A stretch of DNA of 64,000 nucleotides from Ceratopteris richardii (GCA_020310875.1 CM035417.1:103957147-104021146); one strand, 5' to 3'. Counted from the first letter of the stretch, positions 40,398 through 52,735 are shown. Notes: a model not told the origin generated them from the letters alone. Numbers and translations are program-made.

Positions 40398-41403
40398 TCA
40401 ACTTCTCAGCTCCAAGTGCTTTGGTGAAAATATCAGCAACCTGTAAACAAGATCAATATCACCTGCTAATACCTTCTCTCTGATGAAGTGATAATGTACC
40501 TCAATATGCTTTGTTCTAGCATGGAAAACAGGGTTCCGTGCTAACTGTATGCTGCTAAGATTATCACAATAGATAGTGATAGGCTTTTGCACTTCCACAC
40601 CTAAATCTGCAAGTAACATCTCCAGCCATGATGCCTCACATGCTGCCATTGCAGCACCTCTGTACTCAGCCTCTGTACTCGACAAAGCAATAGTGGGTTG
40701 CTTCTTACTGCTCCATGTAATAGGTGCACCTCCAAGTGAGAAAAGAAAGCCACTAGTAGATCTTCTATCTGGAGTACTACAAGCCCAATCTGCATCGGTG
40801 TATCCATGAACCTGCAAATCTACACCAGCTTCATAAAACAATGCATAATCCAAAGTAGCACTCACATAACGTAGAGTGCGCCTCAGAGGATCCAAATGTG
40901 GCTTCCTGGGAACCTGCATAAACTGACTTTCAAGTCCAACAGTGTAGCTTAAATCAGGTCTTGTAATTGTAAGATATATAAGACTTCCCACAATTTTCCT
41001 GTACATAGTAGCATTTTTCAATGCTTCACCTGATGTAGTATCCAATTTCAAATTCTGATATAAAGGCATAGAAATTTGCTTACAATCAGCCATACCATAC
41101 TTTTGCAGCATATTCAAGGCATATTGCCTTTGCGACATCCATATACCTGTTTCTGTATGTATAAACTCAATGCCCAAGAAATAGCGCAACACACCAAGAT
41201 CTTTCATGTCGAATTCCTGCATAAGAAGTTTCTTTACCTCTTTGATGCTTTCTTCATTATCACCACCTACAATCAGGTCATCAACATAAATAGCCACAAG
41301 AGTGATGCCATCATCAGCCTTCCTTGCATATAGTGAATGATCTGCATCACACATAGAAAACCCAATGCTGGTTAAGTAATCAACAATCCTTGCATGCCAT
41401 GCA
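40398..41403 (-). pseudogene. Young copia RT C-terminal half and RNase H
   Basis: Enters from the insert at AWHARIVDYLTSIGFSMCDA; the catalytic IYVDDLIVGG is present. Then come MKDLGVLRYFLGIEF, YRKIVGSLIYLTITRPDLSY and the RNase H motifs VHGYTDADWACSTPDRRSTS, SSTEAEYRGA, IYCDNLSSIQLARNPVFHAR and TKHIEVHYHFIREKV. The frame closes at 40398 after a small deletion near 40437 that removes the usual few residues after DLVY and shifts the frame. The normal ending (ADIFTKALG) is readable in another frame. Confidence 0.93.
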
Positions 41404-44168
41404 TGCTGTCGTAGAGATATTCATCTCTACTATTATGTCTTGATTAATCTCTTGGTGCTAATTAAAGAATGAAAGACGGATGAATATTATTCACATTCCG
41501 AGCATTTTTTTTTACAGACTTAATGAGCTTTATTCTTTGGGGCTCTCGAAGAGGTGGATTACACTGGCTTGTAATCAATATGCAAAGGGAAGTTCAAATT
41601 TTTACGTGGTGGCAGACATGCAAGCAAAGAAGGATGAGTTCCGCATGATCAAGGTCACTCAGCATGGAGTGCTGATTCTCGAAAAGGACAAAAGGAGGAC
41701 TGCCTCTGGCGACGAGTAGTCTTCTAGTCACACATGGAAAGGAGATGATTCGGACCATCTTTGGAATAGGCTGCATGAAAAAGGCGGCTTCTGCTCCAGA
41801 AAACGGGGAAAAGAACTTCAGCGAGAAAGAAAAAGAGAAAAAAGACGATTCGCTCTGATAAGGGAGGTCACTTCTGCAGATTCAGTGGCGCAGACGGGAG
41901 ATCTGAGAGAGAGAACGCAAAAGGCAGAAAAAGAGGGAGAAGCGGTCGTGCTGATGATCAACAACTCTCCTCTATTATCATATCGGCGCAGAATATTTGA
42001 GGAAAAAGAGTGGCAGAGAGGAGCACGGCAATTCCGAGATATGCGCTGACAGCAGTGCTCAAAGGGGGGGAAATTTAGAGAGGAGAAGGATCGGGAGCGG
42101 ATGCGACGGCTCTCTTGTTCTGCGGAGGCATTCTTTTAGGAGGAGAGGGAGCTCATTACGTCTCTTCCCTCCGGAGTATTCTTTCATTCTACAAGATCAT
42201 TCAAGAGAAATATACGTTGGAAGATAGGAGAGATCTATGGTAAATGCTGCCGCATCTACTCATATTCTGAGGAGACTTCTGATTACGTTGTGTGTTGCAT
42301 CTTGAACGGATGCGCTATGTTTTAAGACCTTGCTTGAAGATTGGAGTCTAGAATAGGCAGATTACAACACTATTGGTCAGAATATACTGGAGACAGGAGG
42401 AATTTAGGAAAGAGCAGGCGCTGAAGGGTTGTGGAGTGATTTTCCGATACAAAACCAAATGATCAGGAGAATTAAGCGATGAAGAAATTTAGAAGACATC
42501 TGAAGCAGCTCTCCGCTGTCTCTGACATGTGTCTAGTGTTTTCTAACAGTCTGATTTTGCCATGATTTAAGGATCTATGAGCTCTTTCTTTATTTTGGGA
42601 ATTCCATTCAAAGCTTTTCTGTCATCTTTTCTCCACGTTGTCCGCTTATTCCACTTGCTCCATCCATACCCAATGCGAATCGAAGGCGGACTTTGTCCAA
42701 AGATATCTAGCCCACAAAATTTGTGGAGGTTTGATGTGAATAGCACCTGTTAACATCACATGGAGAAAGGAAGTGCAGGGACATGTATGGCAGAAGAAAG
42801 CTCTGGAGACAGTGGCGCTGAAGTAAAAACTCAATTGATGAGGCAGAGCAATTGATTGTAGAACTATATTTCATTGATACTGATTTTTATGATCCTGAAG
42901 AAGGCAGTACAGCAGCGTGAAGTGAAGTAAACAAGGTGAGAAACCAAACGGTAATCATTGCAGAGATTAAGTGCCAGACATGAATGTCGAGGTTTTTCTT
43001 TTCATACATAAGAATTATGTGCATGATTGAGTTCAGACATGCCAACGAAATGTGATGCCAACAAAGTAAATAGATATTATGCTTCACAGTTGCTTGTATT
43101 CTGTTGCTTACGGAAATATTCATTATTTGACATTGCTCTGTGATGTATGATGCAGAATCATGTTCTGATTTCAAGACGACATCTGCAAATTTTGCTCGAA
43201 TGAATGATCATAATACTGTCGTTCTTTGTTGTTCTTTTGCGATTATAGCGGAGATAGTAGATTGAATTATATAAAAAGTCTGATGAGTGTAATATCGTTT
43301 TGTTCATGCGTATTTGATTATTGATACGGAACTTATAAGGTACATCTTTATTTAAGCATTTCACATTTTGTTTTTCATTTTAACGTATTCAAGGTACTTA
43401 TAGTAAAGATTTTTTTTATCTTACGTTATCTTCGGCTTGCGTTTCTTTTACAAGTGTTTAAATTTACAAGTGTCCAGAAACCTCCATATGTAAATTTGAG
43501 TCTAGTTCGGAGTATGTTTTACAACTTCTCAATAACGTATTCTGTTATGGAATACATAAGTTCATAGGTGATTGCGAGTTCAAATCTCTGCATTTGAGTC
43601 ACGATTCTCAGCATCATTTGCCGATTGCCTAGACTTACCTACGTGTTTTGAATAATTTCTGTTCGTTCATAGCAACTAGAACTTGCTGCCATGCAAACCT
43701 GTTCTTGAATGTCTAATGTGAAACTTAGAATTTTGGGTTAAGTCATTGTCATCGAATAAAGATTCAACGCTTGGAGCCTTAAAACATAAAACGATGATTC
43801 CCACTTTCTCATCATTTCGACTTAACTAGCTAAAGCATTATTTGCAGAATTAATGAGATTTAGTGTTCAACAAAGTAAGAGTGCAAGTTAAGACATCGAA
43901 GATTGATAACAAATTATCAGCATTTCATTTAAGGAAAACAAGTTCTCGGATGCTTGATGATGCTCGAGCATGTATGCTGACATGAAATCTATCGCTATTG
44001 TTTTCCACGAACTCTTAATTATATGACACATCTTCTAATTTTAAACTGGTTCATTATCGCCAATAATTTTGAATTCTCACTCTACCTGAGTTTGCAACAA
44101 GCACCCGGCGTGCGCCGTAATTTTGGGCGGTCGACCTGATCCTCCGACCGTCGCTTTCGCTCCGACAA
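41404..44168. other. 2.77-kb insert of non-transposon DNA inside the copia RT
   Basis: Splits RT between QAPR and AWHAR. Its left edge has a perfect 8-bp hairpin (GTAGAGAT 41411-41418, ATCTCTAC 41423-41430), and its right 60 bases are GC-rich (CCGGCGTGCGCCG and inverted GGTCGAC/GTCGG strings). TGTCGTAGAG near the left end and TGTCGGAGCG reading in from the right end match at 8 of 10 bases, a possible weak terminal inverted repeat. No LTRs and no transposase were found. Except for the frame at 41480, it looks like gene-flank or intron-type DNA. Confidence 0.75.
41480..41719 (+). CDS. Possible captured host exon (unknown protein C-terminus)
   Basis: The frame reads RLNELYSLGLSKRWITLACN, NQYAKGSSNFYVVADMQAKK and DEFRMIKVTQHGVLILEKDK, ending RRTASGDE at TAG 41717-41719. 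It begins after TTTTTTTTTACAG (41507-41519), a good plant intron 3' splice site, so the true coding part is about 41520-41719 and the upstream codons are probably intron. Composition is protein-like and unlike any transposon domain here. I do not recognise the family. This is best seen as the last exon of a host gene carried into the element. Confidence 0.5.
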   Translation: MNIIHIPSIFFYRLNELYSLGLSKRWITLACNQYAKGSSNFYVVADMQAKKDEFRMIKVTQHGVLILEKDKRRTASGDE

Positions 44169-45718
44169 CGCGGAGCTTGCTTCAGCCCATACAAAGCCTT
44201 TTGCAACCTGCAGACATATTCTGGATGCTTTGAATCTTCATATCCTTGTGGCTGGTCCATATATACTTCTTCCTGTAACTCACCATGTAGGAAAGCATTC
44301 TTCACATCCATCTGATGCAAAGTCCATCCTTTTGCTGTAGCTAATGCAACAAGTGTTCTGACAGTAGACATTTTAGCTACAGGGCTGAACGTTTCCTCAT
44401 AATAAATGCCATATGTCTGTGCATAACCTTTAGCTACCAATCGTGCTTTATACCTGCTTATGCTACCATCAGCATTATGCTTTACCTTGTAAACCCATTT
44501 GCAGCCTATGGATTTCTTTTCTTGCGGCAATGGAACAAGCTTCCATGTATCATTTCCATAAAGTGCAGCCATCTCCTCATCCATAGCTTTTTCCCAATCT
44601 GTATTACCAATTGCATCCTCAAAACAAGAAGGTTTAGCATCTTGTATTACCTTTGTCATGTAGGCACAATGGCGAGCCATGTAACTATCATATGTCAATC
44701 GTTGCACTGAATTACGCATCCTCCCAGATCTTCTTGGTCCTGGGTCACTTCTTCTTGTATCATCTGCATGTGCCCTTCTTACTCCTAGAGTCTTCACAGA
44801 GGGCAATCCAAGTTCCTCATCAAGACTCTTTTCTGAACCGCTTGAATCTCCATCAACGTCTTCAAAACCTGCACCTGTTTTACTACCAGCAGAAAGCTTT
44901 TCTTTACCTTTCTTGGATGTATTTGATGAATTTGCTGGACTAAAATTTCCACGCAATCTTCCACTCCATGGATTTGAGTTGGAACTATTGCTTGGTGATG
45001 CATCCGGTCCACTCAAAACTTGAGATTCTGCACTAGATTTTTCAGCATTTTCTTTGTCATTTGGTTCAAGATTCAGTCCTTCTTTGGCATCTGCATAGAA
45101 GCTTGACATTTCATCAAATACCACATCTCTGCTCACCTTCACCTGTCGTGTGAGTGGGTTATAACATTTGTACCCCTTTTGCTCAAGGGAATATCCAATG
45201 AAGACACATTTTTCTGCTTTCGGATCAAGCTTCGTCCTCAACTCATCTGGAACATGTACATATGCAATACAACCAAAAACTTTCAGATGTGATAAGTTTG
45301 GCTTTTTACCTGTAAACTTCTCTTCAGGTCTAACTTGATGTACAACAACAGTCGAAATTCTGTTCATGATATATACAGCAGTATGCACAGCTTCTGCCCA
45401 ATAACAATGAGGCATATTCTTCTCAGCCATTAAGGCTCTTGCTATTTCTGCAATATGTCTATTTTTGCGTTCAGCAACACCATTCTGTTGTGGTGTGTAC
45501 CTGCATGAAAACTGATGCCAAATTCCATGATTTTTTAGAAAACTGCTGAACTCATTTGACATGTATTCACCTCCTCCATCAGATCTTAATGTCTGAATGT
45601 ACTTCCCTATCTGCTTTTCCACCATAACTTTAAAATTCTGGAAATGAGTAAATACCTCGCTCTTCTGTTTCATGAAATATACCCATACTTTGCGTGTATG
45701 GTCATCAATGAAAGTAAC
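44169..45718 (-). pseudogene. Young copia integrase core and RT N-terminal half
   Basis: Same frame as the upstream gag-protease frame, after a stop. [35 protein letters not shown] (catalytic Asp), [20 protein letters not shown] (catalytic Glu) and [20 protein letters not shown] are integrase. A variable linker follows, then the RT start: [40 protein letters not shown] and [20 protein letters not shown], ending [10 protein letters not shown] at the insert. The frame continues about 35 codons into the insert as nonsense. Confidence 0.94.
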
Positions 45719-47388
45719 TTAAAACCTACAACCACCCATAGATGTGGTCTTTGCTGGATCCCAAACATCTGTATGTACTACTTCTAGTACATTCTCACTA
45801 ACATGCTTGTCATGTGGAAATGATGCTCTTGATTGTTTACCAAATTGACATGCTGCACATACCTTTTGCATTTCTGCAACTTTGAAATTTGGTAGTCCAT
45901 GGACAATCTCCTTTGACTGCATCAGTTTCAGCCTTTGCAAGTTTGCATGTCCAATCCGTTTGTGCCATATCTCTATATCTGCAATAACTCCTGCACCTTT
46001 TGCAAACATGGCTGCATTCATTTCAGGAATCTTCACATTTAAGGTGAACATCCTACCCACTTTGTTTCCTTTGGCAACCAATCGTCCATCTTGCTTGTAC
46101 TCTTCTACATATAATCCATCAGCATTGAACCTCACTTGTAATCCCTGGTCAACCATTTGTCCGATAGAAACCAGATTCTTCGTTATATTTGGAACATGCA
46201 GCACATCAGCAAGATGTTTTACCTTTCCGTCCTCCATAGACAATGCTATGTTTCCTATATGCTCAATAGGATGTGATGTGTCATCACCTGTTTCAACATA
46301 TCCAGGAACTGGCATTTTCTGCAAACTACTAAACCATTCTACATGACTGGTCATGTGATTTGAAACACCTGAATCAACATACCAGACATTATCATTCGAT
46401 TTTGAAACACCAGCAGACATCGTATTCATCATGTGATGTTGAACCATAAACAGCTTCTCAGAATCATCTACACTTGTGGATGCATAGTTGTTTTGCTGCC
46501 TTCTGTTATTTTGATTCTTTAACCTACAATCACGTTCAAAGTGTCCAGGTTTACCACAATTCCAACATCCTTTACTATCATTACCTGAATCATTTCTTTG
46601 GAAATTTCTGCGACCTCTTTGACTCCCCCTGCCTCGAAACTGTCCTCTTCCTCCTGCATGATTCTGTTGTTGACCGTGGTCTTGGTTATTGTTTCCTCTT
46701 CCACTTCCAAAACCTCTACCTCTGCCTCTTCCTCTGCCAGAGTAGAATACCTGCTCAGAACTGGGATTTCCTTGGGAGTTTGAATCCTCACCAAGATTCT
46801 TTTCTTCAATGATCAGCATAGATACCAGATCAGCAAAATTCGGAATATTTTCCCTGGTCTGTATAGAAGTTCTGAACTGCTTATATGCAGCTCCTAAACC
46901 ACGAAGGCACACTTCCACCTTATCATCATCATCTACATTCACACCAATAGATGCAAGTGACTCACATATGCTTTTGATTTTTAGAGTGTAGTCACTTACC
47001 GACATGCTCTTTTTCTCCAATGTATGCAGCTCGTTCTTGAGTTGCAATTTCCGTGCCTTTGTATTGGTCTCGTACAAAGTGACCAAACTGTTCCAAGCCT
47101 CTTTTGGATTCTTGGCATCCTGTATGTGTCCAATCATGCTATCCTGTATGTTAACAGATAGCCAATACATTACCTTTCGTGCTCCTTGATTCCATTCCTC
47201 ATATGCTCTTAACTGTTCTGCAGTCGGATTCCTTTCTGGTAACTGCGGAGCATTTTCATTCCTCCTTCGATGTACTTCCAGTAACCTTTTCCCATCAGGA
47301 AATTCGTCATTCTGAATCTCCAAGCATGGAAGTTGTTCTTGTCCAGCTTATCGCTCATAAGCTGACTCATTCCATCCGCGTTTGCCAT
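45719..47388 (-). pseudogene. Young copia gag, protease and integrase N-terminus
   Basis: ATG at 47388 (MANADGMSQLMSDKLDKNNF, then FHAWRFRMTNFLMGKGYWKY) is the true gag start. Near 47262 one base too many in a GGAGGA run shifts the frame, and gag goes on as ENAPQLPERNPTAEQLRAYE. Next are the gag middle (KEAWNSLVTLYETNTKARKL), an Arg/Gly-rich tract, the zinc knuckle CWNCGKPGHFERDC, protease WYVDSGVSNHMTSHVEWF (DSG intact), pre-integrase WHKRIGHANLQRLKLMQSKE and CAACQFGKQ. TAA at 45719-45721 interrupts the frame just before VTFIDDHT of the integrase core. Confidence 0.94.
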
Positions 47389-47826
47389 TTCTGCAACAAT
47401 TCACAACACCGCAACACACTACAAGTAGCACTTCTGCTTGAACACTGTCGCACTATGACGTGACAGTTTGATCTCAGAAAAACACAGTTTTCGTGTATCA
47501 ATAGTACACGGAATCGCTTGAAATTCTGGATCTGGAATATATGAGTGTTGCCGAACACAACGCAAGTTACAGTTTCTGAAACTGACCTGGTTTTTCTATG
47601 GGCCCCACCTTGCAGGCTCGAAACAGAGGTCGAGATGGCTCTGAAACTTCGATCTGACAAAAACGAGTGACCCTAAAGGGCTAACTTACGAAAATATTTT
47701 GAGGTCTTCTACCTTCACACCGATTTTCGTTGCAAACGGAGGCCGTTTGTGAAATCGCGTTTTCCCCACGACTTGCTACGTAGTCTTTACCGTCGCCTTC
47801 TCCACGAGCTCTCTATAGCCACGCTG
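47389..47826 (-). other. 5' leader of the young copia element
   Basis: About 440 bases between primer site and gag ATG, no coding signature. Packaging signals are expected here but not identified. Confidence 0.65.
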
Positions 47827-47838
47827 GCTCTGATACCA
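47827..47838 (-). promoter_or_regulatory. Primer-binding site (tRNA-iMet) of the young copia element
   Basis: Minus strand TGGTATCAGAGC, starting immediately at the LTR edge. Confidence 0.97.
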
Positions 47839-48217
47839 TGTCACGAGGAAGGAGATAAGGAAGAGAGCTCACACACACACTCTCACTCTCAAGGAGAAGC
47901 ACACACACAGATTGAGGCAAGGAAGAATGATCTTCTTCTTCTTCTTCTATTACATAAAAAGGAATGTACAAGAATGACCTAAAAACAAGAATACAACAAG
48001 TGCAATATATAAAGACCAGTACATAAGGAAAAACCTAATGTCCACGAATGAGTGAGCTGGCAAGAAACAAATGTGCCATCACTCTCGGTAGATAGTCTAA
48101 TAAAGCTTAATGAAGTATCCCTGACATATACTGGCATGACCACTATACATGTCAGAGAAACAAAAATCTGGTACGTGTCATCCTGGATCATCACATGTTG
48201 AACTTGATATCTCAACA
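47839..48217 (-). repeat. 5' LTR of the young copia element
   Basis: 379 bp; 376 identical to the left LTR. Confidence 0.97.
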
Positions 48218-48222
48218 ATCAA

Positions 48223-48392
48223 GACCTCCATTGTTATCAAAGACTGAGATGTGGAATTCCTTCATTAGCAAAAGATTCTCTATAGAAATTTACCTAATGC
48301 TTGCTATAACTGTTATAAACAAGGACATATTATTAAAGATTGCCCTCTGCTTAAGTGTTTTGAAGATGTGCTAGGTTCTCAAACTAACCTAT
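48223..48392 (+). pseudogene. LINE-5 ORF1 fragment, zinc knuckle part
   Basis: Continues ORF1 after the copia element: KTSIVIKD, then RNLPNACYNCYKQGHIIKDC (48290-48350), nearly the same as LINE-3. The match ends near 48390, where an older copia fragment begins, so LINE-5 lacks its entire ORF2 here. Confidence 0.85.
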
Positions 48393-48394
48393 AA

Positions 48395-49690
48395 TTCGAA
48401 GCTCTAGGAGCTTATTTCAATCCATACAATGCTTTCTTAAGTTTGCAAACATAAGATGTATGATTATGATTTTGAAAACTTGCAGGTTGTGACATGTATA
48501 CCTGTTCATTTATCCAACCATTCAAAAATGCATTTTTCACATCAAGTTGGAGGAGTCTCCAATTTCTTGAAGCAACTACACTTTTTAATGTTATGCTTGT
48601 ATTTATGTTTGCGATTGGTGAGAATGTTTCCCTCATAGTCTATACCAAGATTTGGTGAGAAACCCTTGGCAACTAATCTAGCCTTGTACCTGTGGATTGC
48701 TCCATCTGAATTTCTTTTTTTGTTTATATACCCATCTATAGTCAATTACCTTTTGATTGTGTGACATTGGAACTAAATCCCAAGTGTCCATCTCCCTCAA
48801 AGCATATATTTCTTCTTTCATGGCCTTTTCCAAATTAGGATTTCCCTTTGCATCTTCATAGGTTGATGGTTACTCCGAAATTGAGTCCTTTGCCAAATAG
48901 ATTGAATGCTTTGTAACGAATCATATCCATACGTTTCTAGTTGTCTCTTCTCCCTTGATCACGTTCTAGGTGCTTGCTTAGAGCATTCTCCATAATGTTG
49001 CATTTTTGCTTTGCCACTTGGCTTCCATAGCTTGTAATCCTTTTCCCTTTCCTCTTGTAAATCATCTGTATCACTTCTTGGATCTTGGACCTGTGTATCA
49101 TGCTTGCTTCCTAGTTGATCAGTATTATAATCAAGATCATATGGTGGAGTTACATTTTGTTTGTCTTCATCATGCCAAGAACTGTGTTCTTCAAACACAA
49201 CATCCTTACTTGTATAGAACCTCTAATTGAATCATATCCAATAAACACTAGCTTTGTTGCCCTTCATCTAGCTTAAATCTTATTTGGGATGGTAGATGAA
49301 CATAAGTTAAACATCCAAAAAGCTTGCAATGTTGAAGACTAGGTTTTATTCCATGCCATCATCATAAGGAGCCATACCTTGGAGTGATTTAGATGGTAGT
49401 CTATTGACAAGGTACAAAACAATTGAAATAGCTTCAGCCCATAACTAATGTGGCAACTTCTTCTCTTTAAGCATTTTTTTGGCTAATCCAATCACTGTCT
49501 TATTTCTTCTTTTAGCAATTCCATTTATTTGAGGAGAGTACCTAGTAGTCACTTCCCCTCTTGATACCTTTATCATGCAAGAACTCATAAAATGCTTTGG
49601 AGAATTATTCTCCCCCTCCATCAGATTTAAGTTTCTTGAGTGATCTACCTGTTTGGTTCTCCACATGTGCTAGATACTTTTTGAAGCAAT
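48395..49690 (-). pseudogene. Old copia fragment: integrase core end to RT start
   Basis: Minus strand, in element order: integrase RYSPQINGIAKRRNKTVIGL (catalytic Glu changed: GIAKR for GVAER) with an SDGGGE-like piece before it, linker, [42 protein letters not shown] and LKKALYGLK at its left end. Multiple stops and shifts. No LTRs belong to it. It is a different family from the young copia element. Confidence 0.82.
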
Positions 49691-49699
49691 CAAACACGT

Positions 49700-50235
49700 C
49701 AAGGTACAATCAAGGAAATCAAGAGCCAACTAGGGCTATGTTGGATCAAAAGTTGCCTCCTCTTAATAATATTGTAAAAACCAAATATGCTAAAGAGAAC
49801 ATAGAAAGAGCTATCATGCCTATGGAATGAGCAATGGTGGACACAAGCTCAAGCTACTCAGATCCATACCTAGAAGATAGGAAAGAGTATCCAAGAGATT
49901 ATAGTGAGGGTACATGATATTAAGATGAAACATACTATTATGAAAAATCAAATGATAATTCAAATTGGATTGATAGAACCAATGTAGGTATGTCTTATGT
50001 AGAGAAAGGGGCTTTTGTGCAATGCCAACATGCTAGAAACACTCATGATTCTAAAGGTCCTTTCTACCTATGTGGTGGTGACCACTTCCTAAAGGATTTT
50101 CCTAAGCCATCCAGAGCCTTCACCTAGAAAATAGAAGCTTATTACGAGGAGTGTGGAAAATATCATTTGGTTAGAGAGTATCCTCAAAATGCAGAAAACA
50201 CAAACACACATGCCTCTAAATATGGTGGAACTTGT
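49700..50235 (+). pseudogene. Probable gypsy gag remnant with two degenerate zinc knuckles
   Basis: The plus frame reads QEPTRAMLDQKLPPLNNIVK, then stops, then FYLCGGDHFLKDFPK and YYEECGKYHLVREYPQN, which look like decayed CxxC-type knuckles of a gypsy gag (CGG.HFLKDCP / CEECGK.HLVRECP). Several stops are present. Assignment is by motif only. Confidence 0.45.
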
Positions 50236-51485
50236 TAGTCGTGGTGGTGAATTAGATGGATAGGTACCTCTTCAAATTTCTATGCATGCTAATTCTAAGC
50301 AATAAGAGGTAAAACAATTAGACTAGGAAGAAAATTTTCCACCTTCTCAACCTCATCGTCAAGAAATATCTAGGAATAAGAAGAAGAAGAAAAGGAATTC
50401 AACTTGGGCACAAATAAAGGGGAAAATTAGTCACAAATAGGAAAAAAAAGATATGTATCTTAGAAAAGGAGCTACAAGATGCATGCACAAAAACTCCATA
50501 TGAATAATTTATGGCGTCTAAGGTGAAGAAAGCTTCTAGGAAGTAGAAGCAGGCTCTATACTTGCAAATCATCTCCCTAAATATTTCACAATGTCTTTAA
50601 AGATTGGGTAAAAACTGATTCTAATGTTGAAACACATCAATACTATTACTGTGATTCTCAGTTAGAAAAAGAGAGGCTCAACATGTCTAAATAACTGATA
50701 TACAATTATCTCAAAAGCTTCTTGAGAAAACTAACTTACTCATGGAGCAAACATAAATAATGGTATTTCAAATTCACATTCTCACCTCCATGATGGAACA
50801 AGAACTACAAATACTTCAATTAGAACCTATCCCAAAGAGTCCCTACATTGATGAATGCATTCAAGACTAAGAAGTGTTAGATTCAGTTGAATCTTGGGTA
50901 AACAAACCCATTATAGATGTGGTTGATGAAAAGTTGGAGATAAGATAATCATACCTAAGGTAAAGGACGAATAGCCAAAGTACTTTTGGAATCAAGTACA
51001 AAAAGCTAGATGGAAGAAAGAGAGACAAGATTACAAAGAACCACCCATGAAAAATATTCTTGGCAATGGGGAATCTCAGTTTTGGACGATCATTTGAACA
51101 AAAGCACTTCATGGATATATCTGTTTGTAGAAGAAGAGGAATTAGTGGAATTTCCAAACTATACTAGAGAATGTGAAAGAATAGTAAAAAAGGAAACTTC
51201 CATAGTTTCCAATTATGAAAATAGAAAGAAGTACAACCAACATTGAGCTTTTAAAGAATGATGAGATGAAATGCATCTTAATAGTAAAAGAACTGCTGTA
51301 ATGAAATCTAGACTTATGGCAAAAGATGGCCAAACCTATGGACCCAAGCACTACTCAAAACAAACTCTCATAGGAAACCAATCTTAGATGGTTTAAGCTT
51401 AAAAAAGGTTCTAATTGACAAGGTAGGAGAGTATATCAAAGGAGATGAAGGCAATACTTTTCTCCCTTTACATTTTAACAGGCAT
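50236..51485. other. Decayed repeat DNA, no feature recognised
   Basis: Stop-rich on both strands. A few plus-strand stretches (KEPPMKNILGNGESQFWTI) may derive from the same gypsy gag-pol, but this is not secure. Confidence 0.4.
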
Positions 51486-51587
51486 ACAAGTAAAGAAATA
51501 GTGGAGTAATCATCGCAGCAACCACCAAATCCCTTTTGAGAAAAGTGGAAAAGACTAGCAATATATCTAGCTCATCTAAAATTATAG

Positions 51588-52410
51588 TTGGCAAATGATT
51601 ATATAGAAATACCCATAGGATTCCTAGAGAATATAAAATTAAGGACGTATAGTGGCATTGACCACATTCTAGCAATTTGTTATCTTAGTCAAGTCAACAA
51701 TTATGAAATGATTCTTTGGAAGATGTTATGCAGTACATATGAAAAAGGAACAACATCAAATAAAGTGTATCTAATGAGAAACTTATATGACCTTCACATG
51801 AAGGACAGAGATAGTGTTGCTTCTCATCTAAACGAGTTTGATCCTGTATTCTTCCAATTACAAGCTTAGAAAATGGAGATGGATAATGAAATGAAAGCAA
51901 TATTTTTGTTATGCACCTTGCCATCATTATGGGATACATTTTGCACAACTTTTATCGATAAGTGCACTTGGTGGTAAACTAGTCTATGATGTCATATGTG
52001 GAGCCCTCTTGAGTGAAGAGATTCATGGAAAATCTATGGTTGACACTTAGCGTGGAGATGCATGTAATGTTTGTGATTCTTACCAAGGAAAGAATTAGCA
52101 ACATGGTAGGAGCAAGAACAAGGAAAAGAATGATCAATGGAATAAGAGTAGAAGTAAATCAAGGAAGAGGGATATCAAATGCCATTATTGTCATCAGAAA
52201 GCACACATGAAGAAAGATTTCTATGCATTAAAGAATGCTAAAGGTAAAGGGCAAAATGTTGATGGGCATGTTAAACAATTACCTACACCATCTACTTCAA
52301 CCGTGAAGATTGAAGAAATCAATGGTATTTCCACTGATGTTGATGTGTTATTGGAGCAAATATCACTGCTTGTGGGCCTCGTGGACAACCATCTTCTATT
52401 GTTGCATTAG
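51588..52410 (+). pseudogene. Copia gag remnant, same family as the element at 54760-60305
   Basis: SNKVYLMRNLYDLHMKDRDS, VASHLNEFDPVFFQLQA and LLCTLPSLWDTFC on the plus strand match SNKVYLMRKLYDLCMKNTDS, VVAHVNEFDAIFSQL and LLCTLPSSWDTFC on the minus strand at 58450-58680. The Lys-rich end (ALKNAKGKGQNVDGHVKQLP) also matches. It is interrupted by many stops. A free-standing gag piece in opposite orientation to its relative. Confidence 0.8.
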
Positions 52411-52439
52411 GGTGTTAGAATCATCCCCCATAACATCGC

Positions 52440-52535
52440 ACACACATGCTCTCACACATATGCATGTATATATCACACACATGGACACACATACGTACAC
52501 ATCAAACACACATATGTATGCATACTAATACATGC
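52440..52535. repeat. CA/CAT-rich lead-in to the 24-bp satellite
   Basis: Degenerate CACACATATG-type sequence merging into the array. Confidence 0.7.
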
Positions 52536-52540
52536 ATATA

Positions 52541-52735
52541 CATATGCATACATATATGTATACACATATGCATACATATATGTATACACATATGCATACA
52601 TATATGTATACACATATGCATACATATATGTATACACATATGCATACATATATGTATACACATATGCATACATATATGTATACACATATGCATACATATA
52701 TGTATACACATATGCATACATATATGCATACATAC
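52541..52735. repeat. 24-bp tandem repeat, about 8 copies
   Basis: Unit CATATGCATACATATATGTA plus TACA (24 bases), almost identical from copy to copy. Because 24 is a multiple of 3, all frames stay open, giving spurious His/Ile/Cys or Tyr/Met repeats on both strands. The unit is nearly self-complementary and could form cruciforms. Confidence 0.95.

Larger units (their letters stand above)
39964..48217 (-). mobile_element. Young Ty1/copia retrotransposon (8.3 kb including a 2.8-kb insert)
   Basis: 379-bp LTRs (39964-40342, 47839-48217) with 3 differences (0.8%) and target duplication ATCAA. The tRNA-iMet primer site touches the right LTR and the purine tract touches the left LTR, so it reads on the minus strand. 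Domain order gag, CCHC, protease, integrase, RT, RNase H is the copia order. Inactivated by a frameshift in gag, one stop before the integrase core, an insertion in RT and a shift at the RNase H end. It lies within LINE-5 ORF1. Confidence 0.97.

Noticed and set aside
41404-44168. Helitron
   Set aside because: There is a hairpin near one end, but no TC start, no CTRR end and no A/T target arrangement.
50867-51351. Short hydrophobic minus-strand frames
   Set aside because: AT-rich DNA translated against decayed gag-pol; no motif.
52541-52735. CRISPR array
   Set aside because: Direct head-to-tail satellite without spacers.
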